DNA of 34,055 nt from Minisyncoccota bacterium. Its GTDB lineage: Bacteria > Patescibacteriota > Minisyncoccia > UBA6257 > 1-14-0-10-40-38. Positions 1 through 7,442 of this stretch are shown piece by piece (the first letter of the stretch is position 1; every line of letters begins with the position of its first letter). A program made the translations under genes and the position numbers. The notes under the pieces are model-generated. The model saw nothing but the letters and a program-made list of their open reading frames with translations, did no database searches and was not told the origin of the DNA. The DNA is taken from assembly GCA_020052135.1 (NCBI GenBank), contig JAGVPS010000028.1:1-34055 (forward strand), written 5' to 3'.

Positions 1-1959
1 AAGCTCGTAAGCCAGAGTGGTCAAGTACTTGCAGGACCAGTTGACATAACCGCAACGTCCCCGAACGTAACCTTTACGGATACGATTGAGTATCCCGTGG
101 GCACCTCGGTTATGACCTTAAAAGGTAGACTGGGAACTGATTATGCGACCGATGATACCGTTGCCGCATCCACGACTCCTGATTCCAACTGGACAACGGT
201 GAAGGGCGTGAATACCAACCAAACCATCAGTCTTTCAACCGCAGTCTTCACCGGCAATACGATGACGGTAAAAGCGGGAGCACTCCGTGTTTCCACATCT
301 CCGACACCGATTGCCCAGACCGTGGTTGCAGGTATAAACGGCTACAACTTCGCGAACTTCACGCTTGATGCAACTGCATCAGGTGAGGATGTCCGATTGA
401 ATTCAGTACAGGTTGAGTTTAACTTTGGCACCGCGAACTCGAACGATGATCTCACGAGTTGTCAGATATTCGATGGCGCGACTGCCCTTAACACCGGTAC
501 GAACGTGGTTAATGGCGCAAACGCCGATACAACTGCCGATGACAAGACCTTCACGTTCGATACAAGCTTGACCATTCCGAAAGGAACGGTGAAGACCTTG
601 GCGTTGAAGTGCAACATCGCAAAAGGCGGTAGCGGCACCACATACACCTTGGAAATCCCCGGTGATGCGGATGACATGATTCCGACGGGCGTAACCTCAG
701 GGTCTACGATCACCGAAACCTACGATGATACGACTGGTCAGGCAATTACACTTGCCACCGGCGGATCGCTCGCCATTGCACTTGATTCACAGAGTCCGTC
801 AATTGCGCTCGCAAATGCGAACACAACCGGCGTAACGCTCTCTGCGTATCGCTTCACGGCAACGAATGAAGCAGTCAAGGTAACACAGATCGGTCTTATG
901 CTCGGCGGTACCGCTTCGAACACTCCGCAGGATGTTACGAAAGTAACCTTGTGGGATGGCTCGACTCTCCTTGGTGAAGCAATCTTCACCTCTGATACCG
1001 CGACCGCAACCTTCGCAACTGGATTCACCGTACCGAAAGATAGCGATAAGGTCCTTACCATCAAGGGTGATATTGCGACGATCGGTGTCTCTGACCCAGC
1101 TCGTCCGGGCCACTTGATCCGGGTAGAAATTGATCCGAATGCGGCAGATGCTTCAGGTGATGCCACCCGAGGTATTGGTCAAGATTCCGGTAACACGATC
1201 TACTCGACTGGTTCTCCGGCAGCTTCAGCAGGAGTCCGCATCTTCAAGGCGGTTCCGATACTCGCAAAGGTTGCGCTCTCTTCGACGAAGCTCACTAACA
1301 CGACGCTTCCGCTCTACCGATTCTCGGTAACAGCACCGTCAACGGGTAGCGTGGGTCTCTACAAGTTCACGTACAATATCTCGACCTCCACGGGAGGCGC
1401 GCTAACGTACTCCATCACGAGCTTGCAGGTCCGTGGGTACCTTGACTCCGCGTTCTCGCAGACTGCGTACAGTAATGGCGGTCTCTTGAACTCTGGATCA
1501 GTGGGTGATGCCGGAGGCGTTACGAACGACGGCACCAATCTCTACAGTGTCCGATTTGACCCGACAACCGCAGGCACCGTCGAGGCCATTCAGGTCCCGG
1601 CTGGTACTACACGGTACTTCGAGCTCATTGGTACGGTAGCGAACATGGGCGCAACAACCACCTACACGGCTAACGTTAGACTGGAAGGTGATGCCGCATA
1701 CACTGCGGGTGCATGTACTTCATGCGACACACCAGGCGACACGTATACCGGTGCGCCTCTTGCGGCTACGACCGGCGGCATGAACTACACGTTTGCGACG
1801 ACTGCGGCGAATGTTGATGCAGACGCGACCCACGATGACTTCATCTGGGCTGGCAATGCCACAACGACCTCTGGTATCGCAACGTATGACTTCATGAACG
1901 GATTCCAGATTCCTGGACTCCCACCGACGAACACGACCGCAGAAGCGCTCTCGTCCTAA
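1..1959 (+). CDS. S-layer-like surface protein with tandem beta-sandwich repeats (5' end outside window)
   Basis: The reading frame is open from base 1, so the N-terminus and any signal peptide lie upstream; the GTG at 97 is only the first start-like codon. About 650 residues are visible, rich in Thr, Ala, Ser and Gly and poor in Cys and Lys. Three similar units of about 150-180 residues follow one another. Each has a beta-rich half ending in a T(V/I)PK turn (LTIPKGTVKTLALK, FTVPKDSDKVLTIKGD) and then a strand ending in EI. The C-terminus carries NGFQIPGLPP, a kind of ending I associate with large Parcubacteria surface proteins. The role is inferred as an extracellular structural or S-layer-like protein. 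There are no catalytic motifs and no visible sortase signal or C-terminal membrane anchor. Codon use is strongly biased, as in highly expressed genes. Two hairpins follow the stop. Confidence 0.75.
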   Translation, partial: KLVSQSGQVLAGPVDITATSPNVTFTDTIEYPVGTSVMTLKGRLGTDYATDDTVAASTTPDSNWTTVKGVNTNQTISLSTAVFTGNTMTVKAGALRVSTSPTPIAQTVVAGINGYNFANFTLDATASGEDVRLNSVQVEFNFGTANSNDDLTSCQIFDGATALNTGTNVVNGANADTTADDKTFTFDTSLTIPKGTVKTLALKCNIAKGGSGTTYTLEIPGDADDMIPTGVTSGSTITETYDDTTGQAITLATGGSLAIALDSQSPSIALANANTTGVTLSAYRFTATNEAVKVTQIGLMLGGTASNTPQDVTKVTLWDGSTLLGEAIFTSDTATATFATGFTVPKDSDKVLTIKGDIATIGVSDPARPGHLIRVEIDPNAADASGDATRGIGQDSGNTIYSTGSPAASAGVRIFKAVPILAKVALSSTKLTNTTLPLYRFSVTAPSTGSVGLYKFTYNISTSTGGALTYSITSLQVRGYLDSAFSQTAYSNGGLLNSGSVGDAGGVTNDGTNLYSVRFDPTTAGTVEAIQVPAGTTRYFELIGTVANMGATTTYTANVRLEGDAAYTAGACTSCDTPGDTYTGAPLAATTGGMNYTFATTAANVDADATHDDFIWAGNATTTSGIATYDFMNGFQIPGLPPTNTTAEALSS

Positions 1960-1969
1960 CCATCTTGAG

Positions 1970-1990
1970 CAGTCGCCGTATAGGCGACTG
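1970..1990 (+). other. Hairpin just after the surface protein gene
   Basis: A perfect 8-bp stem CAGTCGCC/GGCGACTG with loop GTATA. No T tract follows, so it is not an intrinsic terminator by itself. It may protect the 3' end of the mRNA upstream of the true terminator at 2011. Confidence 0.5.
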
Positions 1991-2010
1991 GGTTAACGGA
2001 TAGAGTAAAA

Positions 2011-2042
2011 CTGCCCCGCAGAAATGCGGGGCAGTTTGTTTT
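2011..2042 (+). terminator. Rho-independent terminator of the surface protein gene
   Basis: A perfect 10-bp stem CTGCCCCGCA/TGCGGGGCAG with a GAAA tetraloop is followed by TTTGTTTT. It separates this gene from the promoter of the next one. Confidence 0.9.
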
Positions 2043-2072
2043 CTAAGGAGGAGGATGCATACTGCATGCGTA

Positions 2073-2081
2073 TGGTATAAT
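2073..2081 (+). promoter_or_regulatory. Extended -10 promoter, probably leaderless
   Basis: TGGTATAAT is a perfect extended -10. Exactly 7 nt separate it from the ATG at 2089, so transcription should start at or one base before the start codon. No Shine-Dalgarno is possible and no good -35 is visible. Confidence 0.65.
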
Positions 2082-2088
2082 TAAGTTC

Positions 2089-3441
2089 ATGAATAGAAAA
2101 CACATAGCATTTTTTATGGGGACAGGAATCTCATTGTTCCTATTTAGTTTTGTAGCTTTTGGACAAACTACCGCTGATCTTCAGGCGCAAATTCAGCAGC
2201 TTCTAAACCAGGTTGCGACATTGCAAGCGCAGCTAGTGCAAAAACCTGCTGCTCCGCCCTGTACCTTTTCCCGTACTTTGACGGTGGCCATAACTGGAGA
2301 AGATGTGCGTTGTTTGCAAAAATATTTAAATGCCAACGGCTTCATAATTACAGAGAACGGCGTTGGTTCCGTGGGTCAAGAATCCACCTACTTCGGCTTA
2401 AAAACCAAAGCCGCGGTCATCGCCTGGCAATCCGTGCAAAAGATTGCGCCGACAAGCGGGATTTTCGGCCCCATTTCGCGTGCTCGCTATGCTGAGCTTG
2501 CGATAGCCCCCGTGTTGCCCCCTCCACCTCCGCCGACGGATCCGGCACCCGTACCTCCGCCAGCAGTTGTGCCGCCTCCCACAGAGCCTCCATCAGTAAC
2601 GCAACCGACATGTTATGAACGGCTCGTGCCGAGCGCCTATCCCACCATCCAGGCCGCGGTAGATGTAGCGTGTCCAGACGATCATATCGTCGTTGCTCCA
2701 GGTAATTACGCAGAGAGTATTACGGTTGGCACCACGGGGCTTACGCTCACTGCCGCCAGTGGTCCGATGCTGACCACGATTGCTCCACCCACTGGTCCGG
2801 GAATTATGCTTGATGGAGGAGTAGGCGCCGTCACCATTGATGGGTTTATGATTGTGGGAACTTCTGAACACCCAGGCATCTATGTACCTGTTTCCGGAAG
2901 CGCATCGGTAGTGATCAAACATTCAATAATCAAAAATACATCGGTTGGCATATCAGTTGTCGCCACGAGCGGCACGGTGCTCATAGAGCGAAACCTCATT
3001 GTAAATAACAGATTTGAGGGTATCCACGACGGAGTTTCAGGAACAGGACTTATCCGCGCAGAGCATAACACGCTCATTGGGAACGATATCGGGTATTTTC
3101 TCGATACGACCGGCGGTACACACCGTGTCATAAATAGCATCGTTACTAGTAACTTGCGCTACGGCATCGCGCTCTCTTCGGCGTCAACTGATCAGGAGTA
3201 CAAGATTCTCTCCGTGAACTACACCGATACGTGGGGGAATAAAACGGAAAACTACTACTCTCATCGCACCGGGAGTACCTTTACTCCAGTAGGAATCGGC
3301 AATCTTATATCTAATCCGATTCTTCTCGAAACCTATATACCAGCCGCCACTTCTCCGGTGGTAGATACGGGAGACCCTACATTCCCGAACGATACCGATG
3401 GAACACGTGCGGATATCGGTGTATACATGGTGGAGCAGTAG
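2089..3441 (+). CDS. Secreted protein: coiled coil, peptidoglycan-binding-like domain, proline linker, parallel beta-helix
   Basis: 450 residues. Residues 1-25 form a signal peptide with a hydrophobic core and AFGQ near the cleavage site. Residues 29-52 are a short heptad-rich coiled coil. Residues 58-137 resemble PG_binding_1 (GEDVRCLQKYLNANGF, then TKAAVIAWQ and GIFGPISRARY), with Cys58 and Cys75 as a possible disulfide. A Pro-rich linker spans about 141-173. Residues 174-450 read as a right-handed parallel beta-helix: TIQAAVDVACPDDHIVVAPG opens it, GI.V and N.I..N rungs follow, and it ends with DTGDPTFPNDTDGTRADIG, typical of beta-helix proteins. It probably sits at the wall and presents the helix outside. 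The ligand or any lyase activity is unknown; no catalytic residues were recognised. Confidence 0.85.
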   Translation: MNRKHIAFFMGTGISLFLFSFVAFGQTTADLQAQIQQLLNQVATLQAQLVQKPAAPPCTFSRTLTVAITGEDVRCLQKYLNANGFIITENGVGSVGQESTYFGLKTKAAVIAWQSVQKIAPTSGIFGPISRARYAELAIAPVLPPPPPPTDPAPVPPPAVVPPPTEPPSVTQPTCYERLVPSAYPTIQAAVDVACPDDHIVVAPGNYAESITVGTTGLTLTAASGPMLTTIAPPTGPGIMLDGGVGAVTIDGFMIVGTSEHPGIYVPVSGSASVVIKHSIIKNTSVGISVVATSGTVLIERNLIVNNRFEGIHDGVSGTGLIRAEHNTLIGNDIGYFLDTTGGTHRVINSIVTSNLRYGIALSSASTDQEYKILSVNYTDTWGNKTENYYSHRTGSTFTPVGIGNLISNPILLETYIPAATSPVVDTGDPTFPNDTDGTRADIGVYMVEQ

Positions 3442-3542
3442 TGAAATTCAGACTATAGATGTACCCATGAGCATCAGCTGACCCATTATACAAAAAGGGA
3501 ATTCTTTTCGAGTGAACGCGATTGTGGTGCCATATAGATTTC

Positions 3543-3551
3543 TGCTACTAT
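3543..3551 (+). promoter_or_regulatory. Extended -10 promoter, probably leaderless
   Basis: TGCTACTAT is an extended -10 lying 7 nt upstream of the ATG at 3559, the same spacing as at 2089. The ATG at 3550 overlaps this box and would not be in the transcript, which favours 3559 as the start. Confidence 0.5.
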
Positions 3552-3558
3552 GTCTACT

Positions 3559-4233
3559 ATGGGGAAAATAGATAAATGGATTTTGTGGATTGGCGGTATA
3601 GCGATCGCCATATTTTTTCTGATAGCGCTCTCTGTGCGAAGCAACGCCCCGCTATCGGAAGAACAGGCAACTACAACGCCTCCTCTCGAGGAAGACGTTG
3701 AAGTGGATGAAGAAATAAGCGGTGAAACTGAAGGAACTACAGTGGTCTTCCCGCCGTATATAGGTGATCCGATCGAGAACATCGGAAACGATTCTTTTAT
3801 AGCCCAAGTGCCTCCTGCCTCTCTCTTAGCATACAAAACCGAACTTGCTGAGCTCAAAGCTTCGCTTTCTAAAAAGCCAGGCAATTTTGATGGCTGGCTC
3901 CGACTCGGTGTTATTAAAAAATTCTTTAACAATTATACAGGTGCGCGCGATGCATGGGAATACGCGAACATAATCGCACCAAAAAACTCAAGTGCCTACT
4001 ACAATCTTGGCGGACTCTACGGTGCCTATCTTAAAGATTTTAAGAAAGCAGAGGAGCGTTACCTCACTGCAATAGAAAATGACCCCAAGTTTTCATATTT
4101 GTATGTAGACTTTGCCAATTTTTATTGGACTTTTGATATATCGAAAAAGCATCTGGCAAAAGGCGTGATTGAAAAGGGGCTCGTAGCACTCCCCGATGAC
4201 CCCTCCCTTCTCCAGGCGCTTGAGCGGTATTAA
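3559..4233 (+). CDS. Membrane-anchored TPR-repeat protein
   Basis: 224 residues from ATG 3559; the ATG at 3550 would add three residues but overlaps the likely -10 box. Residues 5-25 form one transmembrane anchor (WILWIGGIAIAIFFLIAL). Residues about 33-70 are acidic and low in complexity. From about residue 95 to the end, helical TPR-like units appear: WLRLGVIKKFFNNYTGARDA, then YYNLGGLYGAYLKDFKKAEE, then a third weaker unit ending LPDDPSLLQALERY. It probably acts as a scaffold on the outer face of the membrane, with the domain facing outward if the positive N-terminus stays inside. It is the first gene of an apparent operon with the GT-C gene that starts 13 nt downstream, so it may organise glycosylation. 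The partner is unknown. Confidence 0.75.
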   Translation: MGKIDKWILWIGGIAIAIFFLIALSVRSNAPLSEEQATTTPPLEEDVEVDEEISGETEGTTVVFPPYIGDPIENIGNDSFIAQVPPASLLAYKTELAELKASLSKKPGNFDGWLRLGVIKKFFNNYTGARDAWEYANIIAPKNSSAYYNLGGLYGAYLKDFKKAEERYLTAIENDPKFSYLYVDFANFYWTFDISKKHLAKGVIEKGLVALPDDPSLLQALERY

Positions 4234-4245
4234 CGAGGACATACA

Positions 4246-5808
4246 GTGAAGATTTCTCCCCTCATTGTTCTAGGGAGTATCGCCTTGATCGGAATTTCTG
4301 CCGTCTTACATTTTTCGTCTCCACATATTGCTGATGCGGATAGCTTTTTGTACATGCGGCAGGCATATCGCTTCCGCACGGAGTCGCTGTTTGACACTTC
4401 GTTTCCGTGGTTTTCGCACACTATTATTGAAGATTGGGGAGTTTCTTTGTGGTATGGATTCTCTATTTTACTCATACCATTCACGTTCTTTTCTGACCTT
4501 ACGCTTGGGATAAAAATCGCTGGCGTGGTTTTTACAACGTTTGCGCTTTTTATATATTACTGGATTGCTAAAAAGGAACACCTGCGATGGTCCTTTGTAT
4601 GGCCACTTGTCATTCTTGGCGCTACACCGAACACCATGTTTCGGCTTCTCATGGTTCGGATGCAGATTTTGACAGTGCCATTGTCAGCACTTCTTTTGTG
4701 GTTTCTTGTTCGGGGATATACATGGGCTTCATTTGTGGCATCATTTCTTATCGTATGGATTCATGGCAACTTTGCGTGGGTTCCTTTCCTGCTCTTAGGC
4801 ACGGCTCAGGGCGTTGCATTTATTTTCGAGAGGCGCTTTCTGTGGCGCGAAGGACTGGCAGTCATGGGCGGTTTTCTTGCGGGATGGCTACTCCGCCCCC
4901 ATCCCTTTTCTGCCGCGCGGGTTTTTTATACGCAAATAGTGGAACATTCGCTCGTGAAGAAAGCAGGCCTCCCTCTGCTTTTTGGAGCTGAACACTTTCC
5001 TCTTTCCTTCGCAGTATTCACAAGAAATTTCTTATGGTTCGCCATCGTGGAGGCAGTTGCCCTCATATTTTTTATATGGCTCTCAAAACAGGAGAAAATC
5101 ACAAATATAGATACACGGAAAACAAAAACTTTTATCGCTGGATTTTTTGCCGTTTCTCTCGGGTTTTTCATACTCACCATGCTTTTTAGCAGGCGTGCGT
5201 ATGATTTCTGGGTTGTTTGCGGAGTTCTTGCAATCGGAGGCACTCTCTCCTACGGATGGGAAAAAATTCGGAAAGGAAAAATACGAAACGTCGTCCTCGT
5301 TGTTGGTGCGATCATGATTCTTGTCATGGGTGTCCGGAGCATCGTCAAAACAAAAGCGAGTCTCGATACGGCCGGCTATCCTCCGCGCGGAGAAGCGGAG
5401 GTTTCCAAATGGCTCGCAGAGCATAGCAAGGAGGGAAACGTAGTATTTAACATCCACTGGCCATTATCCTCACGGCTTTTCTTTTGGAATCAAAAAAACT
5501 ATTACGTCGGCGGCTTTGATCCTATCTTTGAATATGCCGAGGATCGATCTCTTTATTGGAAGCACCATTATATTGCCGAAGACCAGGAAATAATTCTTTT
5601 AGGAAAAACATGTCGCGCGGTCGAGTGTCGCGGGGATGAACTGGAGAATATCTACCCGTTTATACGAGAAGAACTGGGCGCAAAATTTGTTCTTGTGGAG
5701 ACGAAGAGGAATCCCCGAGCTTTTCAATATTTCTCCTCTGATAAACGATTTGAAAAAGTTTTTGAAAATGGGGATAGTGTGGTATTTAAGGTCAAAACCG
5801 GCGTATGA
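4246..5808 (+). CDS. Polytopic membrane protein, putative GT-C fold glycosyltransferase
   Basis: 520 residues from GTG 4246, preceded by GAGGAC at good Shine-Dalgarno spacing. About ten hydrophobic segments cover residues 1-380, and a soluble C-terminal domain follows. An acidic motif lies in the first outer loop after TM1 (HIADADSFLYMRQAYRF), the place where GT-C enzymes (STT3, PMT, ArnT families) keep their catalytic or metal-binding Asp. The C-terminal part (YYVGGFDPIFEYAEDRSLYW, later KFVLVETKRNP) resembles the periplasmic domains of oligosaccharyltransferase-like proteins. It probably moves a sugar from a polyprenyl-linked donor to an external acceptor. The family is assigned from architecture only. 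The gene sits between the TPR gene and a second GT-C gene with an ATGA overlap. Confidence 0.7.
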   Translation: MKISPLIVLGSIALIGISAVLHFSSPHIADADSFLYMRQAYRFRTESLFDTSFPWFSHTIIEDWGVSLWYGFSILLIPFTFFSDLTLGIKIAGVVFTTFALFIYYWIAKKEHLRWSFVWPLVILGATPNTMFRLLMVRMQILTVPLSALLLWFLVRGYTWASFVASFLIVWIHGNFAWVPFLLLGTAQGVAFIFERRFLWREGLAVMGGFLAGWLLRPHPFSAARVFYTQIVEHSLVKKAGLPLLFGAEHFPLSFAVFTRNFLWFAIVEAVALIFFIWLSKQEKITNIDTRKTKTFIAGFFAVSLGFFILTMLFSRRAYDFWVVCGVLAIGGTLSYGWEKIRKGKIRNVVLVVGAIMILVMGVRSIVKTKASLDTAGYPPRGEAEVSKWLAEHSKEGNVVFNIHWPLSSRLFFWNQKNYYVGGFDPIFEYAEDRSLYWKHHYIAEDQEIILLGKTCRAVECRGDELENIYPFIREELGAKFVLVETKRNPRAFQYFSSDKRFEKVFENGDSVVFKVKTGV

Positions 5809-7442
5809 TAAAAGACACAAAAGCGAGAGCAATGATCCTTATCTGTATTCTCGCCGTTGCGCTCGGATTACGCCTCTGGGGTCTGGGAGTCCAGGAATTT
5901 GTCGGAGACGAGGGCGCGTATGCGTTCCGTTCCGCGCTCTACCTGGATTACCTCGGCACCAACTTTCAAACACAGCCGATTGATTGGTACGCCAGTACAG
6001 AACTTCCCTCATGGACACAACTCTCTTTTCACGATCATCCTCCGCTCGGGTTTCTTATACGGCATTGGTTTTTTAGTATTTTTGGCGCGACTCCGTTCGT
6101 GGCGCGACTCCCGGGCGTACTTCTCGGCGTGTGTTCAATCGGATTGCTCTATGGAATTTTGAGAAGAAGTCCGATTTTTAAAGACGCGTCTGAATCGTAT
6201 GCATTGTGGGGCGCTCTTCTCGCATCAGTAAGCGGAGCCATGATCTGGAGCTCGCGCGCGGTTCTCCTTGAGCCGTTTGCATTGTTCTTTATTCTTGCAT
6301 CGCTCTATGCCTTTACCCGTTTTACCGAGGACCGTCGGTGGTGGTGGGCGTTAGGCATTGCCTTGGGTTTATCGCTCATCACCAAATACACCACCATTAT
6401 TCTTCTTCCGGTTTTTCTCGTCTATCTCCTGGTATATTATCGGCGGATATTCCGCGATGTACGGCTCTACGGAGCCCTACTCCTCGCACTCCTCTTTCTT
6501 TCTCCGGTTATATCCTACAATTTCAATCTCTATAAAGAGCGAGGGCATTTTGATTTACAGCTCGCCTATGTATTTCAACAAGCGACTCCAGAGTGGACTG
6601 GTCTTCTTGGAAAAAGCGAAGCTCCATTCCGCGAGATTGGAGGACGGACGCGAGATCTCTATGGCGTGAGCGAAATTATAATCGGACTTGCGGGTCTCGG
6701 TGTCATAGCGTTGTTTTGGAAGCGCGCGAATAAGAAAACCGTTGTGCTATGGGCGGCGTATATAATCGGATGTTTTGGTCTCTTCGTGTTGGTCGGAGTG
6801 GCGGAACGATTCATCGTACTCCTTGTTCCCGCAATGGTCGCGCTCGGAGCCGTTCTCTTCGGGGAGATGTTTGATCGAAGTGGAAAAGGCATAAAAAAAT
6901 ACATTGCTCCTGCCCTCCTCATACTTATAGTGTTTAGTGGATCAACTCGATATCTCGCGAATGTCTATAACACAGGAGTTATCGAGCTTGATCAGTATCT
7001 CAGCAAAGAATTTCAGGATACATCATCTGTCGCGCTTCCAAACACGGAGAATCCTCATCTAAACGGCATTATCAAAAAAAACGCGGAGGCGCACTCATCA
7101 GGAAGGCCAACTCGGACGCTCATCGTGTATAGTGATACGCTCGCGCTTCCTTCGCGGTTGTGGCTTTTTGATCGAAGGCTTCTCTTGGAGGGTATTCCGG
7201 TATTTTATGTAGAGGGATTTTCAGAAGCCGTGAAAGCAAACCCCGCAGTTTTTCAAGGGTTTTCAGCGTATTTTATGCAGGCCACGGAATACGGATTTTT
7301 AAATCCATTCAAGAAGGGTAATCAAGCAGGAAATGAATTTGAAAAAACGCTTGTATCGCAAGGGATAGAACCGGTGCGCAGTATATACGGACACGACGGA
7401 CTTCCTATGTTTCGCGTATATACATTTACTATCGAATCTTAA
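5805..7442 (+). CDS. ArnT/PMT-like GT-C glycosyltransferase
   Basis: 545 residues. The ATG overlaps the upstream TGA (ATGA), so translation is probably coupled. After TM1, residues 32-40 read FVGDEGAYA, carrying the Asp-Glu pair of the PMT/ArnT (GT39/GT83) family. HDHPPLGFLIRHW at about 76-88 is the family's second conserved luminal motif, and LPGVLLGVCSIGLLYGILRR follows as in PMT_2 proteins. About eleven membrane segments reach residue 380; the rest forms an extracytoplasmic domain. The expected reaction is transfer of a sugar from a polyprenyl-phosphate sugar to a surface acceptor. The sugar cannot be told from sequence. Its 3' end overlaps the convergent gene at 7439 by four bases. Confidence 0.85.
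   Translation: MIKDTKARAMILICILAVALGLRLWGLGVQEFVGDEGAYAFRSALYLDYLGTNFQTQPIDWYASTELPSWTQLSFHDHPPLGFLIRHWFFSIFGATPFVARLPGVLLGVCSIGLLYGILRRSPIFKDASESYALWGALLASVSGAMIWSSRAVLLEPFALFFILASLYAFTRFTEDRRWWWALGIALGLSLITKYTTIILLPVFLVYLLVYYRRIFRDVRLYGALLLALLFLSPVISYNFNLYKERGHFDLQLAYVFQQATPEWTGLLGKSEAPFREIGGRTRDLYGVSEIIIGLAGLGVIALFWKRANKKTVVLWAAYIIGCFGLFVLVGVAERFIVLLVPAMVALGAVLFGEMFDRSGKGIKKYIAPALLILIVFSGSTRYLANVYNTGVIELDQYLSKEFQDTSSVALPNTENPHLNGIIKKNAEAHSSGRPTRTLIVYSDTLALPSRLWLFDRRLLLEGIPVFYVEGFSEAVKANPAVFQGFSAYFMQATEYGFLNPFKKGNQAGNEFEKTLVSQGIEPVRSIYGHDGLPMFRVYTFTIES

Noticed and set aside
97..99. GTG at 97 as the true start of the surface protein
   Set aside because: The frame is open to base 1 with the same composition upstream, and no signal peptide follows the GTG.
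3442..3542. Possible terminator (AAAAG-G-GAATTCTTTT) after the beta-helix gene
   Set aside because: The stem is short and AT-rich, with no following T tract beyond the stem itself.
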